Source: Amphibalanus amphitrite (lineage: Eukaryota; Arthropoda; Thecostraca; Balanomorpha; Balanidae). From it: DNA of 64,000 bases. Of the stretch, positions 1-12,157 are shown piece by piece. The position numbers and the translations under genes are program-made. The stretch lies in the NCBI RefSeq assembly GCF_019059575.1, contig NW_024881971.1:310001-374000 (forward strand), read 5' to 3'. Numbering within the stretch: the first letter of the stretch is position 1; each line of letters starts with the position of its first letter. Below the pieces are notes generated by a model, which saw only the letters and a program-made list of their open reading frames with translations, was not told the origin of the DNA and ran no database searches.

Positions 1-890
1 TGGTCAGACTTTTTCTCGGGGGGCCCCCACCGGTGGGGGCCCCCAGGTGTCGAACGGCTTCCCAACGTACATTGGCCCCCGCGAGCCACAGCAGGGCACC
101 GCCTAGTCGAAAAAGTGGTCCGACTAGTCGGAAAAGTCGGACCGGTGTCGACGCCCCTGTTTGTATACGCATTCTCCTGCACCGTGCTAGTATTGTCTTA
201 TACCTACCTTTTCAGTGCCCGCTCATTCCGCGTCTCGTATTCAACAAAATGCTGCCACCAGGACTCACAGTTTTGTCTGATATGGTTTCCTTCATTAAGT
301 GAAGGAAATTGCGGTCATAACGCTGTAGAAACAAAAGGGAATGTCCAGGCTGAATAGTCGTCAAGTTCTGGTGTTTAGAGTATTTACCGGGTGGTAGGTA
401 CAGACAGACACTAAAGTCAGCAAAAAGTGGGGAGGGGGCAGTTAACATTGCTGCCCCCCCCCCAACCTCCGAAAGTGGAGGGGGTAGCCCCCCCCCCCTG
501 TTCCTACGCCTATGATTGTGCTTGCATGTTACCTACGTTTGATGGTTGAGTCTTCACTTCCAAGCAATTGCCAATCACCTTTCTACAAACGATGTTGAAT
601 CGTTAGTTTTCAGGATAGGTGTGAGCTGCGTGCCCCCCATCTCTAGCTCCCCCTCGCCCCCCCCCCCAGCAGACAGCAAAGGGTTCCAAGAAGTCGTTTA
701 TTTTAATACTTTTACACTGATGTTCCAGCATCACCGCACTCGGTGCTCATTGGACGTTCCAGTACGGACGGACGAGTCCATTATTTTGCTCATACAAACG
801 GGGGAGGTAGTTTCTATCCCCGTCGTGTATAAACAGCACGGAACAAGGCAATTATGTTTGTTGACAACTAACAAGGCTAAAAAATGATTT
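1..890. other. upstream flank without recognised gene
   Basis: I see no supported gene here. Positions 19-44 form a perfect palindrome of G5C5 blocks around ACCGGT, and C-runs occur near 455-500 and 650-670. The open frames present have no recognisable domain and look like chance. Confidence 0.5.
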
Positions 891-899
891 ATATTGTAA

Positions 900-1178
900 T
901 GAATAGATCGGCGCAGGTACCACCTCTGGTGTGTGGCCCCGCGCCGGCCCGGCTCGTCTCTGTGTTGGCCGTGACGCCGGCAGCCGGAGGTGGCCGCCGG
1001 CCGGCTCCAGTCGGCGCCGCGCGCCTGTCGCTGCCGGCGGCCGGCGGCTCTTATCGGGGCCGCCGCCGGCGGTCGGTATATCAGCAGCGGCGCCGGCCGG
1101 CACCGGCCAGTCCGCTTGTGACAGTGCCAGAGTGACTGTGTGATTTGCTACTTGCTAGTGACTTCTTACGGCAACAAG
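900..1178 (+). promoter_or_regulatory. GC/CpG-rich putative promoter and 5' leader
   Basis: A very GC- and CpG-rich tract with many GCCGGC motifs lies directly upstream of the sensor start codon, in contrast with the AT-richer sequence before 900. An in-frame TGA stop at 1119-1121 shows that coding does not extend further upstream in this frame. No convincing TATA box or initiator was identified, so the start of transcription is unknown. Confidence 0.4.
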
Positions 1179-3294
1179 ATGTCTAACATCCTTGACGCTA
1201 TCTCTGCCCTCAGGCTGGAGCAGGGGAGGAGGCTGGTGGGGACTCTGAGCCCCGCGGTGCAGCAGCTGGTGGAGAGGTGCGGGTCGGCGGCCCATCTGGT
1301 CGCCGACACGCTGCTGGTGGCCACCGACCTGGTGGACAACCACGGCCCGGGACGACAGGCCGCCATCACCAGCCAGGAGGTCGGTGACGCCGTCGGTGAT
1401 CTGTTGCGCCGCCCTCTGCTGTCGGCGCTGGCGGAGGTCGGGGCCGCCGCCGCCGCCGCCCGGTGTCGTCACTGCCAGCCCCGCCAGCCGCTCCGGCTGG
1501 TCACCTCTAACAGGTCGGGGAGCTCGGCTGAGGGGCTGTCTGACGGTATCATCGGTAAGGGGGGCACGTCGGATTTCGACATTATGTTGGAGTTTGACGG
1601 CCCCTTCCGCTGGGCGCCGCCGGGCGCGGAGAAGCCGGCCGACATCGAGCCGCGCTCTGCGCCGCAGCTGTGGGCCCGGCCGACCGACAACGCCGGCTTC
1701 GTGACGCTGCACTGGGTGCGGACGGACCGGTGCGGCCACGAGGAGCCGCTGGAGGCGCTGCCGGCCAACTCCGTCCGCAAACTAATATATGACTTCTGCC
1801 GGGTCACTCAGACAGGTGAGATCACCCCCACCGGCCCGGCAGTCAATGTCAAGTCTGATGACAAAGACGGCGGCATAGACTTCGTCTTCTGCCTGCTGGT
1901 GCGCGGCTGGTGGCCCGCGCCAGTCTGGCCCGACGGCGCCTCCTGGGAGACCAACTTCCCGTCGGCAGCGGCGCGGGACGATATCCCCCGGTACGGGGTC
2001 CACCTGGTGCCCACCGGCCGGCCGGGCAGTAAGACGGAGTCTATTGAGTACCGCATCTCGCTGTCTCGGGCGGAGCTGCCGGCCGTCCGTCAGCTCTGCC
2101 CGGGGCTGCGGGCTGCGGTTACAGCCCTAAAGGCCATTAAAAACATGCTGAAGGAGAGCGGGGTAGCCATCGGCGACTTATTAAAGTCGTACTTCATCAA
2201 GACGGCTGCGCTCTGGGTGGCCCAGGAGCCGCACGGTGGACCGCGGACGGGCGTCACGGACGGCGTCCACCGGCTCCTGGACTGGCTGGAGCGGCACCTC
2301 GATGACGGAGTGCTGCCCTGCTTCTTCTACCCGGCCATTAACGTGGCGGCGGAGCTGACCGCGGACCAGCGGCAGGCCATCATCGGCTCCCTCCGGCTGG
2401 TGAGGGAGCGCCTGACACCCATTCTGATGGCCTGCTGTGAGGAGCAGTGGTCCCTGGACATCCTGCTGGAGGGGCGGCCGACGGAGCCGCTCTTAGAGCG
2501 CCAGCTGCGGCTCCGTCTGGGACGGACGCTCCTCCGGCAGGCTGTGTATAATGGTATCAGGCTCCGCCCCACGGCTCCCTGCTGGGAGAGCTGGTGGAGT
2601 CACGCCATCCCCCGCCTGGCCGGCGCGGCCCCCCGCCTGCTCCAGTGGCTCCACCACAGGTGGTCGGGGACACACTTCCAGCAGTGTTACCTGCTCATGG
2701 CCTGGAGCGTGGTGGACCCGGCGGACCTGGCGGACGGCGAGCCGATGACGTCACCGGTCGGTGACGTCACCGTCACGCTCGACGTGACGCCGCTCACCCG
2801 GCTCCTCACCGAGTCTGACCTGGAGTTCCTGCTGGGTGAGCCGGCCGCGGTGTCCGCCTGGTGTCGCCGGGAGCGGCCGGCCGGCCTGACCGCCGAGCCG
2901 GACACGCCGCGGGGCCGGGCCGAGCTGCTGCTGCGGCCCGAGCTGCTGCTGCGGGCCCTCGGTGAGGCCGTGCCGCGGTGGATGGACTGGTGGCGAGAGG
3001 TGGACCGGGAGGTGAAGGAGGCCTTTGAGGGGAACTTCCAACCACCGGCCACCTACCAGCAGTGCCGGGAGGTGTTGGAGGAGGACCTCAGCTGTGACCT
3101 GCAGTACAACCTCCGTGACGATCTACCAGAGATGGACGGCCCGACGGTGGTCGCCACGGCCGGCCTCTGGCGCCGGCGGACGCAGCAGCTGCTGACCGGT
3201 GACCGGCTGCGCGCGGCCTACGACGCGGCCGTCGGCCGGTGGCCGGACCGGTGGCAGCTGCTGCAGCATTACCTGGCGGAGGACGACACAAAAG
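1179..3294 (+). CDS. cGAS-like receptor (Mab-21 nucleotidyltransferase), exon 1
   Basis: This exon encodes residues 1-705 of a probable cGAS-like receptor, an enzyme class that makes cyclic dinucleotides or related messengers on sensing nucleic acid. Visible are a Gly-Ser activation motif (SGSS at 113-116), the acidic pair D132/D134 in SDFDIM, and a third acidic residue D234 in GIDFVF followed by WWPAP. These match the cGAS/Mab-21 catalytic layout (E/DxD, then D). The Mab-21 C-terminal lobe is seen as EYRISLS (290-296) and LKSYFIKTAALW (335-346). No Cys/His zinc thumb of vertebrate cGAS type sits between these lobe motifs. ATG 1179 is the first Met after an in-frame stop at 1119 and has A at -3. 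The exon ends at ACAAAAG|GTAAGT, phase 1. About 275 residues beyond the core are unassigned. Ligand and product cannot be read from sequence; a catalytically dead homologue is possible but the triad argues against it. Confidence 0.82.
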
Positions 3295-3359
3295 GTAAGT
3301 CCGCCGCCGGCGCCGCCGCGCGGGTTTCGCTTCGGCAACCGAGTTACTGACTGAATAAA
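3295..3359 (+). promoter_or_regulatory. intron-retention stop and AATAAA polyadenylation signal
   Basis: If the donor at 3295 is not used, reading continues for 18 codons past the donor to TGA at 3348-3350, and AATAAA follows at 3354-3359. This would give a short nucleotidyltransferase without the downstream coiled coil. The donor (GTAAGT) is consensus, so both spliced and retained forms are plausible. The alternative is that this is a one-exon gene and the later exons belong elsewhere. Confidence 0.5.
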
Positions 3360-3880
3360 TGCTAATTAGAAACACAGGCAAAAGCAAATGGATGAACCTC
3401 GCCACGAACCCGCGACCTTTGGCTTGGGATGCAACTGCGCTAGCTATTACGCCACGCAGCCGCTTTGCGAAACCTGACTTATTAGTGAGTTATAATAAAA
3501 AGTGGATTATACTCCGGATGGCTCCTCCCCCTTCCGCTGACACACAGACACACACACACAAGTGGGCGGTGCACTCCGTCACCCGGTGGCCACAACACTG
3601 GACCGGATTGGTCATCACTGTACAGCGGCAATACGAGAGACCACCGACTGTTCAATGGCCGTGGTCCGATACTGAATCAGAATGTGACCCGTGGCATTGA
3701 TCAATTCTACATATATAAGTAAATTATATGATATAATGTTATGATCTTTATTTACTTATGATCGGACTCCAAGCTAGGAAGTGATTTCTGAAACAACTGC
3801 AAATGGGGCATTTTGCCCCAACCCCAGGGCAAAACGCCCCACGGCCTGGGGCAAGAAGCCCCATACTCTAAATTAAAGAT
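3360..3880. other. intron 1, unique-looking stretch
   Basis: No gene is seen. A short CA-rich run lies near 3540-3560. Hairpin-forming blocks of GGGGC/GCCCC around TTTT occur at about 3803-3863 and resemble the ones at 5210-5257. Confidence 0.4.
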
Positions 3881-4917
3881 TTAACCCTCGCCGGCCGAGG
3901 GGGGGGGCGGGTGCCGCCCCCCCCCATAGGGTTTTTTCGCGATAGCTCCGAACACGCTGGCGATAGAGAGCTGAAACTTGGCATACCTGACCTTTGATCC
4001 AAGCCGCATCTTTTGACACCAACCGCATTTTTGGGTCAGGTCAGGTCACTGACCTATGACGTCATAAGTGAACCTCTGCACGGTCTTCAGATGTCGCAAC
4101 TTCGCAACGCCCTCACTGCCAGAGGAGATGTCACAGGGAAATGAAACTTGCAGGATCTAGTATCCATTATGAGTTCCACAACTTGTATATCTCGGATTTT
4201 TCCTAAAGGTCATATGAGGTCAGGTCATTTTCGTGACCTCACCATTATAAGTCAATGGGGAAAAAATTCAAACTGCTATTCTGGCGCCGGGAACGATCTC
4301 CAACTATCTCAAGCACACAGAATCGTGATTTGATGCACTCCTTGCAAGGTTAGATGCCTCACTTTTGCAATGTTGACCTTGCGTGACGTCATTTATGACG
4401 TCATCAAGGTCAAATTAGTTTTTCGTCAATAACTCTTGATCAAATTGAGCTAGCGAGTCGCGGAAGGCACCAATGGACTCAGGAAGGCCTGCCGAATCGA
4501 ATGATATGCGACATGACCTCTTTCGACCAACTTCGTGACCTGGGGGTGCTGACCTGACCTTGACCTGAGGTCAACACCCCAAGTTGACCTGACCCGGACA
4601 AAAAGTATATCATTCGACGCGCCTGAGCGAGGCGAACACGATGCTGCCAAAATCGGCGCTCTGCGGCCGTTTTTTGCGAAGTTATTCACCAAAAACTGAA
4701 CCGTACCTTGGGGCACTTGACCTGACCTCAGAGGTCACCGGTTGACCTAGGACCTTAAAATCGGGTACCAATCTCTGCGTCTCGTAACGGCGCACACGCT
4801 CGTTTTTTCCGCGACGCGCTAGCTCTACCAGGGGCGAAACGGCGAGGGGGGGTCGTACCCGCCCCCCCCCCTCGGCCGGCGCGTATGTAGAAAACCAATA
4901 GGTCCGGCGAGGGCTAA
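3881..4917 (+). mobile_element. MITE, family A
   Basis: It begins TTAA then CCCTCGCCGGCC and ends GGCCGGCG...CCGGCGAGGG then CTAA, a 4-bp duplication with one change. Inside the left end is the hairpin GGGCGG-GTG-CCGCCC. The body has dense AGGTCA motifs. No transposase is present, so it is non-autonomous. Confidence 0.7.
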
Positions 4918-5199
4918 CATGGTAGTTGAATAAATCTTATATGAGAGGTTCGTTAGACCTCTGGAGGCACGGCACTGAAGTTAGCACCTTCTATCCTATC
5001 AGGTGTTCAGTTATGACGCTATTGTATGAGCAGGTTTTTCACCTGCCTCATAAGGCCAAATAATAAATAATTGCAATGCAAATGTTAACCAAATACTTTC
5101 TTTGCCATCCAGTTGCTGAGAAAAATGCATATAAATGCATAAGAACTTACCGTTCGCCAGCTACCGAACATTAAGAAGTGGGTAGTCCGAACAACACGT

Positions 5200-6440
5200 G
5201 AGGTAAAACGCCCCATGGGGCGTTTTGCCCCGCGACCTTCTGGGGCGTTTTACCCCATTACGTAGTTCGGTCAGAGAACAACGCCTTGCGCTCCAGCAAG
5301 ACATAATTTAACACGAACCAACCCGGCATTATAAGCGTTAGACAAAAATTGTTCAAAATACATAAAAGTCGTTAACCTGATGTGGACCACAAAAGAACGC
5401 CATGATGCATAATCAGACAACAAAACATAAAAATCACTAAAAACACATTTTTGGCTATATATTCCTAAAGAGTTATCACAATTTCTTTCCAGTCTGCTCA
5501 GATAATGATCATATAGTGCACGTTTTATTGAAGAGAGGATGTTTCCCCAGAACCTTGCCAGTTCCGAGAAACATCGGTGAGGCGTTTTACCTCGGCGGGG
5601 CGACTTGCCCCGGTCTACCCTACCTAGGTAGGTAGCCAGGATATTTGCAATAAAACCAGTAAAACGCCTTTTGGGCGGAGAACGAGCGAGCGAGATAGTG
5701 AGCCCTGCACGTGCAGAAGGGCGAGAGGGTACTTCCAACGGGCTTGTGCAAAGCACCCTTCTAACCGGTCGCTAGCGGTGTACCAAATTTGAACGCAATC
5801 GGCCCAGCCGTTCCTGAGATCTGGAAGCGGCATTCTGCACGTGCACACGTGCAAACGGGGTCCAAAATGACTTTTGCACGGCACCCTACTAACCGGTCCC
5901 CAACCGTGTACCAAATTTGAGCGCAATCGGCCCAGCCGTTCTCGAGATCTGGAAACGCCCCCTGCACGTGCGCACGTGCAGTAGCACCCTAACCGCAGCA
6001 CATGGGAATGCATTGCCTGGTGGGTGCCTACCTGTATGCCAAGTTTCAGCGAAATCGCCCCAGTAATTACCGAGTTACTGAAATGGGAACAAATTTGGCA
6101 CCTCTTATTGTTGTATTTTGCACGTGCAGTGGGGGTCACTCACATAGATGAAGAGTATCCGACCTTTGGTAGAAGGGATGCAGCTACCCTATAAAAATGA
6201 CCGCAAGACAATCGCTCAAGCCGCTGCTGAGATATGGGCCTCTCAAAATCATTACTTTTGCAAAACTGCTTGAACACCCTTGACTTTTCACGTGGCACGT
6301 GCCACGGCGGTCATTGAGATGTATCAAAAGTAGTCAATTACGGGGTAGAAGGGATGGGGCTACCCAGCAAAAAAGACCGCAGGCCATTCGGTCCAGCGGT
6401 TGCTGAGATATAAGCCTCTCAAAAGCGTTACAGGCCGGGC
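5200..6440. repeat. degenerate repeats with CACGTG palindromes and GGGGC hairpins
   Basis: Around 5210-5257 and 5580-5615 are inverted GGGGCG/CGCCCC blocks. From 5700 to 6300 the motif CACGTGCA or a close variant recurs. The segment near 5763-5850 is repeated near 5890-5965, and the segment from 6122 is repeated from about 6296. No coding potential was recognised. Confidence 0.5.
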
Positions 6441-6486
6441 CGGGCCGGGCCGGGCCGGGCCGGGCCGGGCCGGGCCGGGCCGGGCC
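6432..6486. repeat. (GGCCG)n microsatellite
   Basis: About eleven uninterrupted copies of the 5-mer GGCCG. Confidence 0.9.
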
Positions 6487-7246
6487 GCTCATACTGAGAT
6501 TTTTCCGTTATATTGAAAAGACTTCGCTTCGCTCGCTGCGCTCGCTCGCTCGTAATAAAATGGTTCAACGTAACTAGATTAAGCAGATGGAAAGTACATT
6601 CATTGTGCTAAATACAATTATAACGTATGAATAGATTCAGACTTGATCCAGAGATACCCATCTGCTGCCGTCGGTGCAGGAATATGCCGTGAGATGACAG
6701 GGCCGACATCACAATAGGAACCGATTGAAATGTCCACATCCGTCTCAGAAACACCAGAGTCGAGCTGCGAACAGAAACAACAAAAACATGTCAGAGTGAC
6801 CGAAACGTGCAGCTGAGTGAGCAATTATTGTCATTTCTGGGATGGACAAATAGGCACACAAAACAAGGAGGTCATCGTTACTCGAGGGCAGCGCTTTTCG
6901 AGGAGCGCTGTGGCCCGAAGGTTTGGACTTTGAATTGTGAAAAACGCCCGCCCGTCGTTAGCTCATGTTGAGGTCATCGTTATGGACAACTCAGAGTCTT
7001 GCATATCTCAAAGTGGTTTGACAAAAAATGACTATGGGACAACTTTGCACAGAAGGGCGATAGACCCCCCCTCCCCCTAGGATCTTGAAAACGATGGGAT
7101 ACATTCGGTTGATGTCTGCAATTTTTACACCGGGGTTTTTCAAGTCAGTGCAAAGATGACGTTGCAGGGGTGAAACTAATCAAAGTTGTGGCGTGTGAGG
7201 CCAAGAAAGTACAGGGTGTCCCAAAAGTAAGGTTATGATTTAAAAC
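6487..7246. other. intron 1, no feature recognised
   Basis: Apart from a GCTCGCT-rich run at about 6526-6552, nothing recognisable is seen. Confidence 0.4.
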
Positions 7247-7617
7247 TTAAACCTCGCCCTGGCAGGGGGGGGGGTCGATGCGACCCCCCCCCCCCCCTAA
7301 GGTTTTTCGAAGATAGCGTAAAAACGGCAGCGCGCTGCGCCGCCAAATTTGGCACAGCCTATGGGGCAACCTTTTTACATATGACCTAAAAAATTTCAGG
7401 TCCAGGTGACCTTGGGTCAGGTCACCAGGTCAGAAAAACCGGTACAGGGTCATGGTCAAATTTCAATTTTCTTTTTGCACCTGTTCTCACAGTTTTGGAC
7501 TGATTTCCTTCAAACTTTCAGGATGTGCTAAGTTCACCGAGTTGTATAACATATGGTTCGGGTTTTTTGAGGTCACTGACCTGAGGTCAGTTAGAGGTCA
7601 TTACGTCGTAATGTTAA
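7247..7617 (+). mobile_element. MITE, family N left end, truncated
   Basis: It begins TTAA, ACCTCGCCCTGGCAG, then the hairpin GGGGTCG-ATG-CGACCCC. It is cut where the family C element starts at 7614. The same left end occurs at 58072. Confidence 0.55.
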
Positions 7618-8602
7618 CCCGCGCACCGACGGGGGGGGGTGGATATCCGCCCCGCCCTGAGGTTTTCGCGAATAGCGGAAAAACCGCGGCGCGTAGCGCC
7701 GCGAAATTTAGTACGACTATTTTCTCATCAATTTTACACATGGTGTGCAAGTTTGAACCTCCTAACTTTCAAGGTCAGGTCACCAGGTCACTTTGAATGA
7801 CCCAACCTCAAGTCACTTTTTTGCAACTTTGTCACCGTGCCAGAGCTACAGTAGATGTCGGAGGCCTATGAAAGTCGCAGGATGTTATTACCTCGTTAGT
7901 AGCTACAATTTGTATATCTCGGAATTTTGATATCAGTGACCTAAGGTCAGGTCAATTTCGCGACCTCCCCATTATAAGTCAATGGGGGAAAAATCAACTC
8001 CCTGTTTTTACCACTAAAACGGGTCGGAATGGCCCCTTATACCATACATGACTTCATATACGATCAACCTTCACTACCTTGAGGTCTGTTTTGCTGTTGG
8101 GCAGCTGTAAGGTCATGTTACGTCATCAAAGGTCACCAAAGGTTTTTTGCCAATAACTCCGTACAGGAACAAGATACAGCCGCGCGGATGGTCTCATTGT
8201 GTTCAGCTCATCAAGACGCATCGAATGATATACATGATGACTTCGAGGTCACGTGACCTGAGGTCACCCTTTGACCTTGACCTTTCGAGGTCAACATATA
8301 TATCACCCGATGCGGATTGACGAGAGGATCACGATGCTGCCCTTAGTTTGTTCCTATCTTGACTAATTCGAAAGTTATTCGAGAAAAACTATCCATATCT
8401 AGCGCCGCCATTTTGACTTTCGACCCCTGTGACGTCATCTTTGACCTGACCTGAAAATGACCTTCATAAAAATTGTAGACCATGTCCGTGCGTATCCGAT
8501 GCCATTTACCGCTTGTCGCTATCTTGCTTCGTTCTCGAGATCTCAGGGAGGGGGGGGCGGTCATCCGCCCCCCCGTCGGTGCGAAGTCGGTGCGCGGGTT
8601 AA
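7614..8602 (+). mobile_element. MITE, family C
   Basis: It is flanked by TTAA on both sides, with termini CCCGCGCACCGACGGG and their inverted copy. Subterminal hairpins are GGTGGAT-ATCCGCC on the left and GGGCGG-TCAT-CCGCCC on the right. The body carries many GGTCA motifs. The inner right half is shared with family K. Confidence 0.75.
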
Positions 8603-9352
8603 TTAACCCTCGCCAGCCGAGGGGGGGGCGGGTGCCCCCCCGTAGTTTTTTTTCGCGATAGCTCCGAACACGCTGGCGATAGAGAGCTGAAACTTGGCAT
8701 ACCTGACCTTAGATCCAAGCCGGATCTTTTGACACCAACCGCGTTTTTGGGTCAGGTCAGGTCACGGGCCTATGACGTCATAAGTGGACCTCTGCACGGT
8801 CTTCAGATGTCGCAACTTCACAACGCCCTCACTGCCAGAGGAGATGTCACAGGGAAATGAAACTTGCAGGATCTAGTATCCATTATGAGTCCCACAACTT
8901 GTATAGGTATCTCGGATTTTTCCTAAAGGTCATATGAGGTCAGGTCATTTTCGTGACCTCACCATTATAAGTCAATTAGGAAAAATGTAAACTTATAAAA
9001 TATATTTTAAAACTTATATATATAAATAAAACTTATAAAAAAATACTTATATCATTCGACGCGCCTTGACGTGCTGAGGTCACTGGTGCTTTTCTTTTTT
9101 TTTCTATCCTAATTAGATCAAAAGTTATAAGCGAAAAAACTTTTGACCTGTTTTTAGCGAAATTTTTACATTTATACCCCCTAAAAATTGACCTAGAGCA
9201 ACGAAATTTGCACAGGGGCGAGAAATCCAGGGGGCCAGCCTACCTACCAAATTTGGTGTTTCTAGGTGCCATAGGAGCCAATCGCGAGGGGGGTCGCATC
9301 AACCATCTTGCTAGGCCGTGTTATGAAAAATGTACTGCCAGGGCGGGGTTAA
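8603..9352 (+). mobile_element. chimeric MITE, family A left half with family N right end
   Basis: The left end at TTAA 8603 repeats family A closely for about 380 bp. The right end (TGCCAGGGCGGGG then TTAA) is instead the inverse of the family N terminus, as seen at 58072. An AT-rich junction lies near 8990-9050. This looks like recombination or nested insertion. Confidence 0.5.
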
Positions 9353-10578
9353 CCCGCGCCCTGGGGGGTCTGTTTATAACACGACCTGGTGGGGGACTAT
9401 TTTCCCCCCCCCCTCATATCTCCGAAACTACTGGACGGATCCGCGAAATTCAAACGGCGTTCGAAAGGGCTGTCAAATTTGTCGAAGGAAACCAAATGTC
9501 ATTGACCTTAGTGTCACCGATGACGTCACAGGTCAGGTCAAAGATGAAATGTTTCACCGTTCACGGGTCATCTAGGGAATGCGCTATAACACCGAAGAAA
9601 ACGCATTTTGTCGAGAATCAGCGATAGGGCGTCAGTTGCCTAGTACATATGTTGCTATAACAGTTCACTGACATTACCAGGTCAGGTCACAGGTCAGGTC
9701 ACCAAGGGTCACAGGTCAGGTCACCATGGGTCACAGGTCAGGTCACATATGAACCCAACTTTAGGTACTAAGGTTGTGCGATGCATGTTTTATGGCCAAT
9801 TTTTCATTTCCAACTCAATGGTGTTGGTTATAAGACTATCAGGTAGGCTTAGGTCACTTTCTGGTGAAGGTCAGGTCAAGGTCAGGTCAAAGAAAGTCAA
9901 ATTTTAAAGTTGATAGTTTTGCTTAAAAGGGGTATTAATTCGATGCAGCTCGTCACGGGGAGTCTAATGGTGGTCTTTGTTTTGCGCTACGGGGTCTAGA
10001 ATTGCTAAAAATTGAGTTTGAAAATTTGACGTCATCAATTTTGAACCGTTTTTTCGCTATAACTTCGCCAAAAAAGAGATATCAATCTCAAATTTGGTAT
10101 GTGGATAGAAGGAGGTAAGGACTATCACATATAGGTATTCTGTTTTTGCGAATTTCAAAAAACTTTTTGGATTTTTTTGCTATTATATTCAAAAAAACTA
10201 TTTTTTGATTTTTGGGGGTCAAAATCCAACAATTTAAAAAAAAAAACCCGAGATAGTAGTTTTGTAGCCCTGTCAATTCTACAGCTTTTACGTCTTTATC
10301 GTTTTTCTCTATTTGCAAAGCTATAGGCCTGACAGCTCTTCCCGCGAAACCCTTTTTTGGGTCGAAAACGGCAGAACATGACGTCACTCTGACGTCATTT
10401 CCGGCCAACGTATCATAGCCTTTGGAAAAATTTTTGGTCACAATGTGTAAAATTGATGTCCGGGAGGGTACTGAAAGTTTGTTGACGATCGGCGCAGCGG
10501 TTCTGGAGATATATCAAAAAGTCTGGAGGGGGGGGGGGGGGGGCAAAAAATTCCCCCCCCCACCAGGGCGCGGGTTAA
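9349..10578 (+). mobile_element. MITE, family E
   Basis: TTAA stands at both ends, with CCCGCGCCCTGG and its inverse as termini. It shares TTAA with the preceding element. It contains AGGTCAGGTCA clusters at 9680-9750 and a body related to the copies at 16219 and 29320. Confidence 0.7.
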
Positions 10579-11993
10579 GGGGCGAAATAGCCCCCCCCCC
10601 CCTACGGGTGGCAGTGTCCTGCGATAGCCCCACGGCTCACGGGGCGTACCTACGGGTTATGAGAATCATTTAGATAGCTTACCTTCTGTCATGACGAAAT
10701 AGAAGTAGGTATTGGTTTTTTGTAACAAAAAAGTTGGAACTTGGACGAGCGGTCAGCATTACAAAAGAATCTAAGCAGGGGCGGCGCTGACCTATTGAAA
10801 GTAGGTAGGCACTTGGTAGGTAAGGCAGAAAAGCTGAATACGGAATAGGTAAACTAGGGGGGAAAAGACAGCCTTATTGCTCAGTCGGGATGCGTCAAGC
10901 AGCGACAGCAGCGTCATCTACAAAAACCATTAACTTAACTAGAGCTTACACGTCTGCCGCCAGAGGCAAGCTAGTCTCCCAGTAGGAGTCTAGTTCGTCC
11001 AATATAATTTTTAACAAACAATAGAATAACACAACAGACATAACAACGCTAGGTACCCTAAACTAATGATAAAAATTGATAACGTTAAATGTGTTTTATT
11101 TTATGATAAATGAACTTAATAAAAAGTTAAGTTTGAAAGTTAGAAGGTAGCACCTAGTCGATGTGCCGACCATCTAAACTTTTTCTACCAAAAGGCTCAA
11201 TAACCTCAACATGGCAATAGTCGATAATCTAGTAGGACGAGGTAGGCACAATTAGGCAAAGGTTTTTGTCAAGTTGTTGTTATAACACGATCTTTGTTTG
11301 ACATTTTTTGAAAAGTTTAGGCAATTCTCTTTCGTTTCAACCCATTTTGAAAAACGAAAAGAAAAAGATCTTTAACAAAAGCAATCAAACAATCAAAAGC
11401 CACAGTCTAGTGAGGGTGTAGACACAGGGGAGACGACAAATGACGTAGGCACTGCCTACCTTGCCTATATGGGAGAACCGCCCCTGAATCTAAGGCGGAA
11501 AAATAAAAAATAAATAGTACAAAATGCAGTAAAACAATTATTACACCTACAATGTATTAGATATTATTCAGAAGGATGAATGAAGCTATGAAGATTTTCG
11601 AGCATTTACTTTACCATTTACGTATCGTGACAGAGTTGTGACCCAAATTCCTGAAGGCCGTCTTTCTGATCTTCTCTCTCAATCACGTTCACATCTTCGA
11701 ATTGATGCCACATGAAAACACAAGAATCCGTTTTCGCCGGCATTTCCATCCGCTCCTTACCTCCGCTCTCCGATACAAGCCGTTGCCAGGCAACCGCTGT
11801 CATGACAACCAATGTGGGCATTCCAATCGGCCGAGTTTCCCGCCAAACCGGGATCCAAGATTGTGAAGGATGCATAGTTCACAGTTCCCATGTCGCATTG
11901 GCCGGGGGGGGGGGGGGGGACTTCCCTTTTCGTTGATTCACTATCCCCCCACAAAAATGCCTGTTTTTTGTTATATGGTGAGCTCAAATGGGG
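10579..11993. other. intron 1, mostly unique sequence
   Basis: AT-rich sequence without a recognised gene or repeat. A short G-run occurs at 11901-11920. Its lack of MITE structure makes it look like original intron. Confidence 0.4.
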
Positions 11994-12157
11994 TTAACCC
12001 GCCCCCTGTATGGCCGTCAACCGACCCTGCCACCCGTGACTCCCCCCCCCCTCCCAAAGATCTCGGAAAGTTACCGACCGATTTTCGAATTTCAAACGAC
12101 ATTCGATAGCCCCAGCGGAGAACTACCTCGTGACCAAATTTCATTGACCTAGTTTAA
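11994..12157 (+). mobile_element. MITE, family E-like left fragment
   Basis: It starts at TTAA with CCCGCCCCCTG and matches the first part of the 16219 copy (about 100 bp, ending near TTCATTGACCTAG). It is cut by the family F element at 12154. Confidence 0.5.

Noticed and set aside
1155..1739. Minus-strand frames opposite the sensor exon
   Set aside because: Shadow frames of high-GC coding DNA; the plus strand carries recognisable catalytic motifs.
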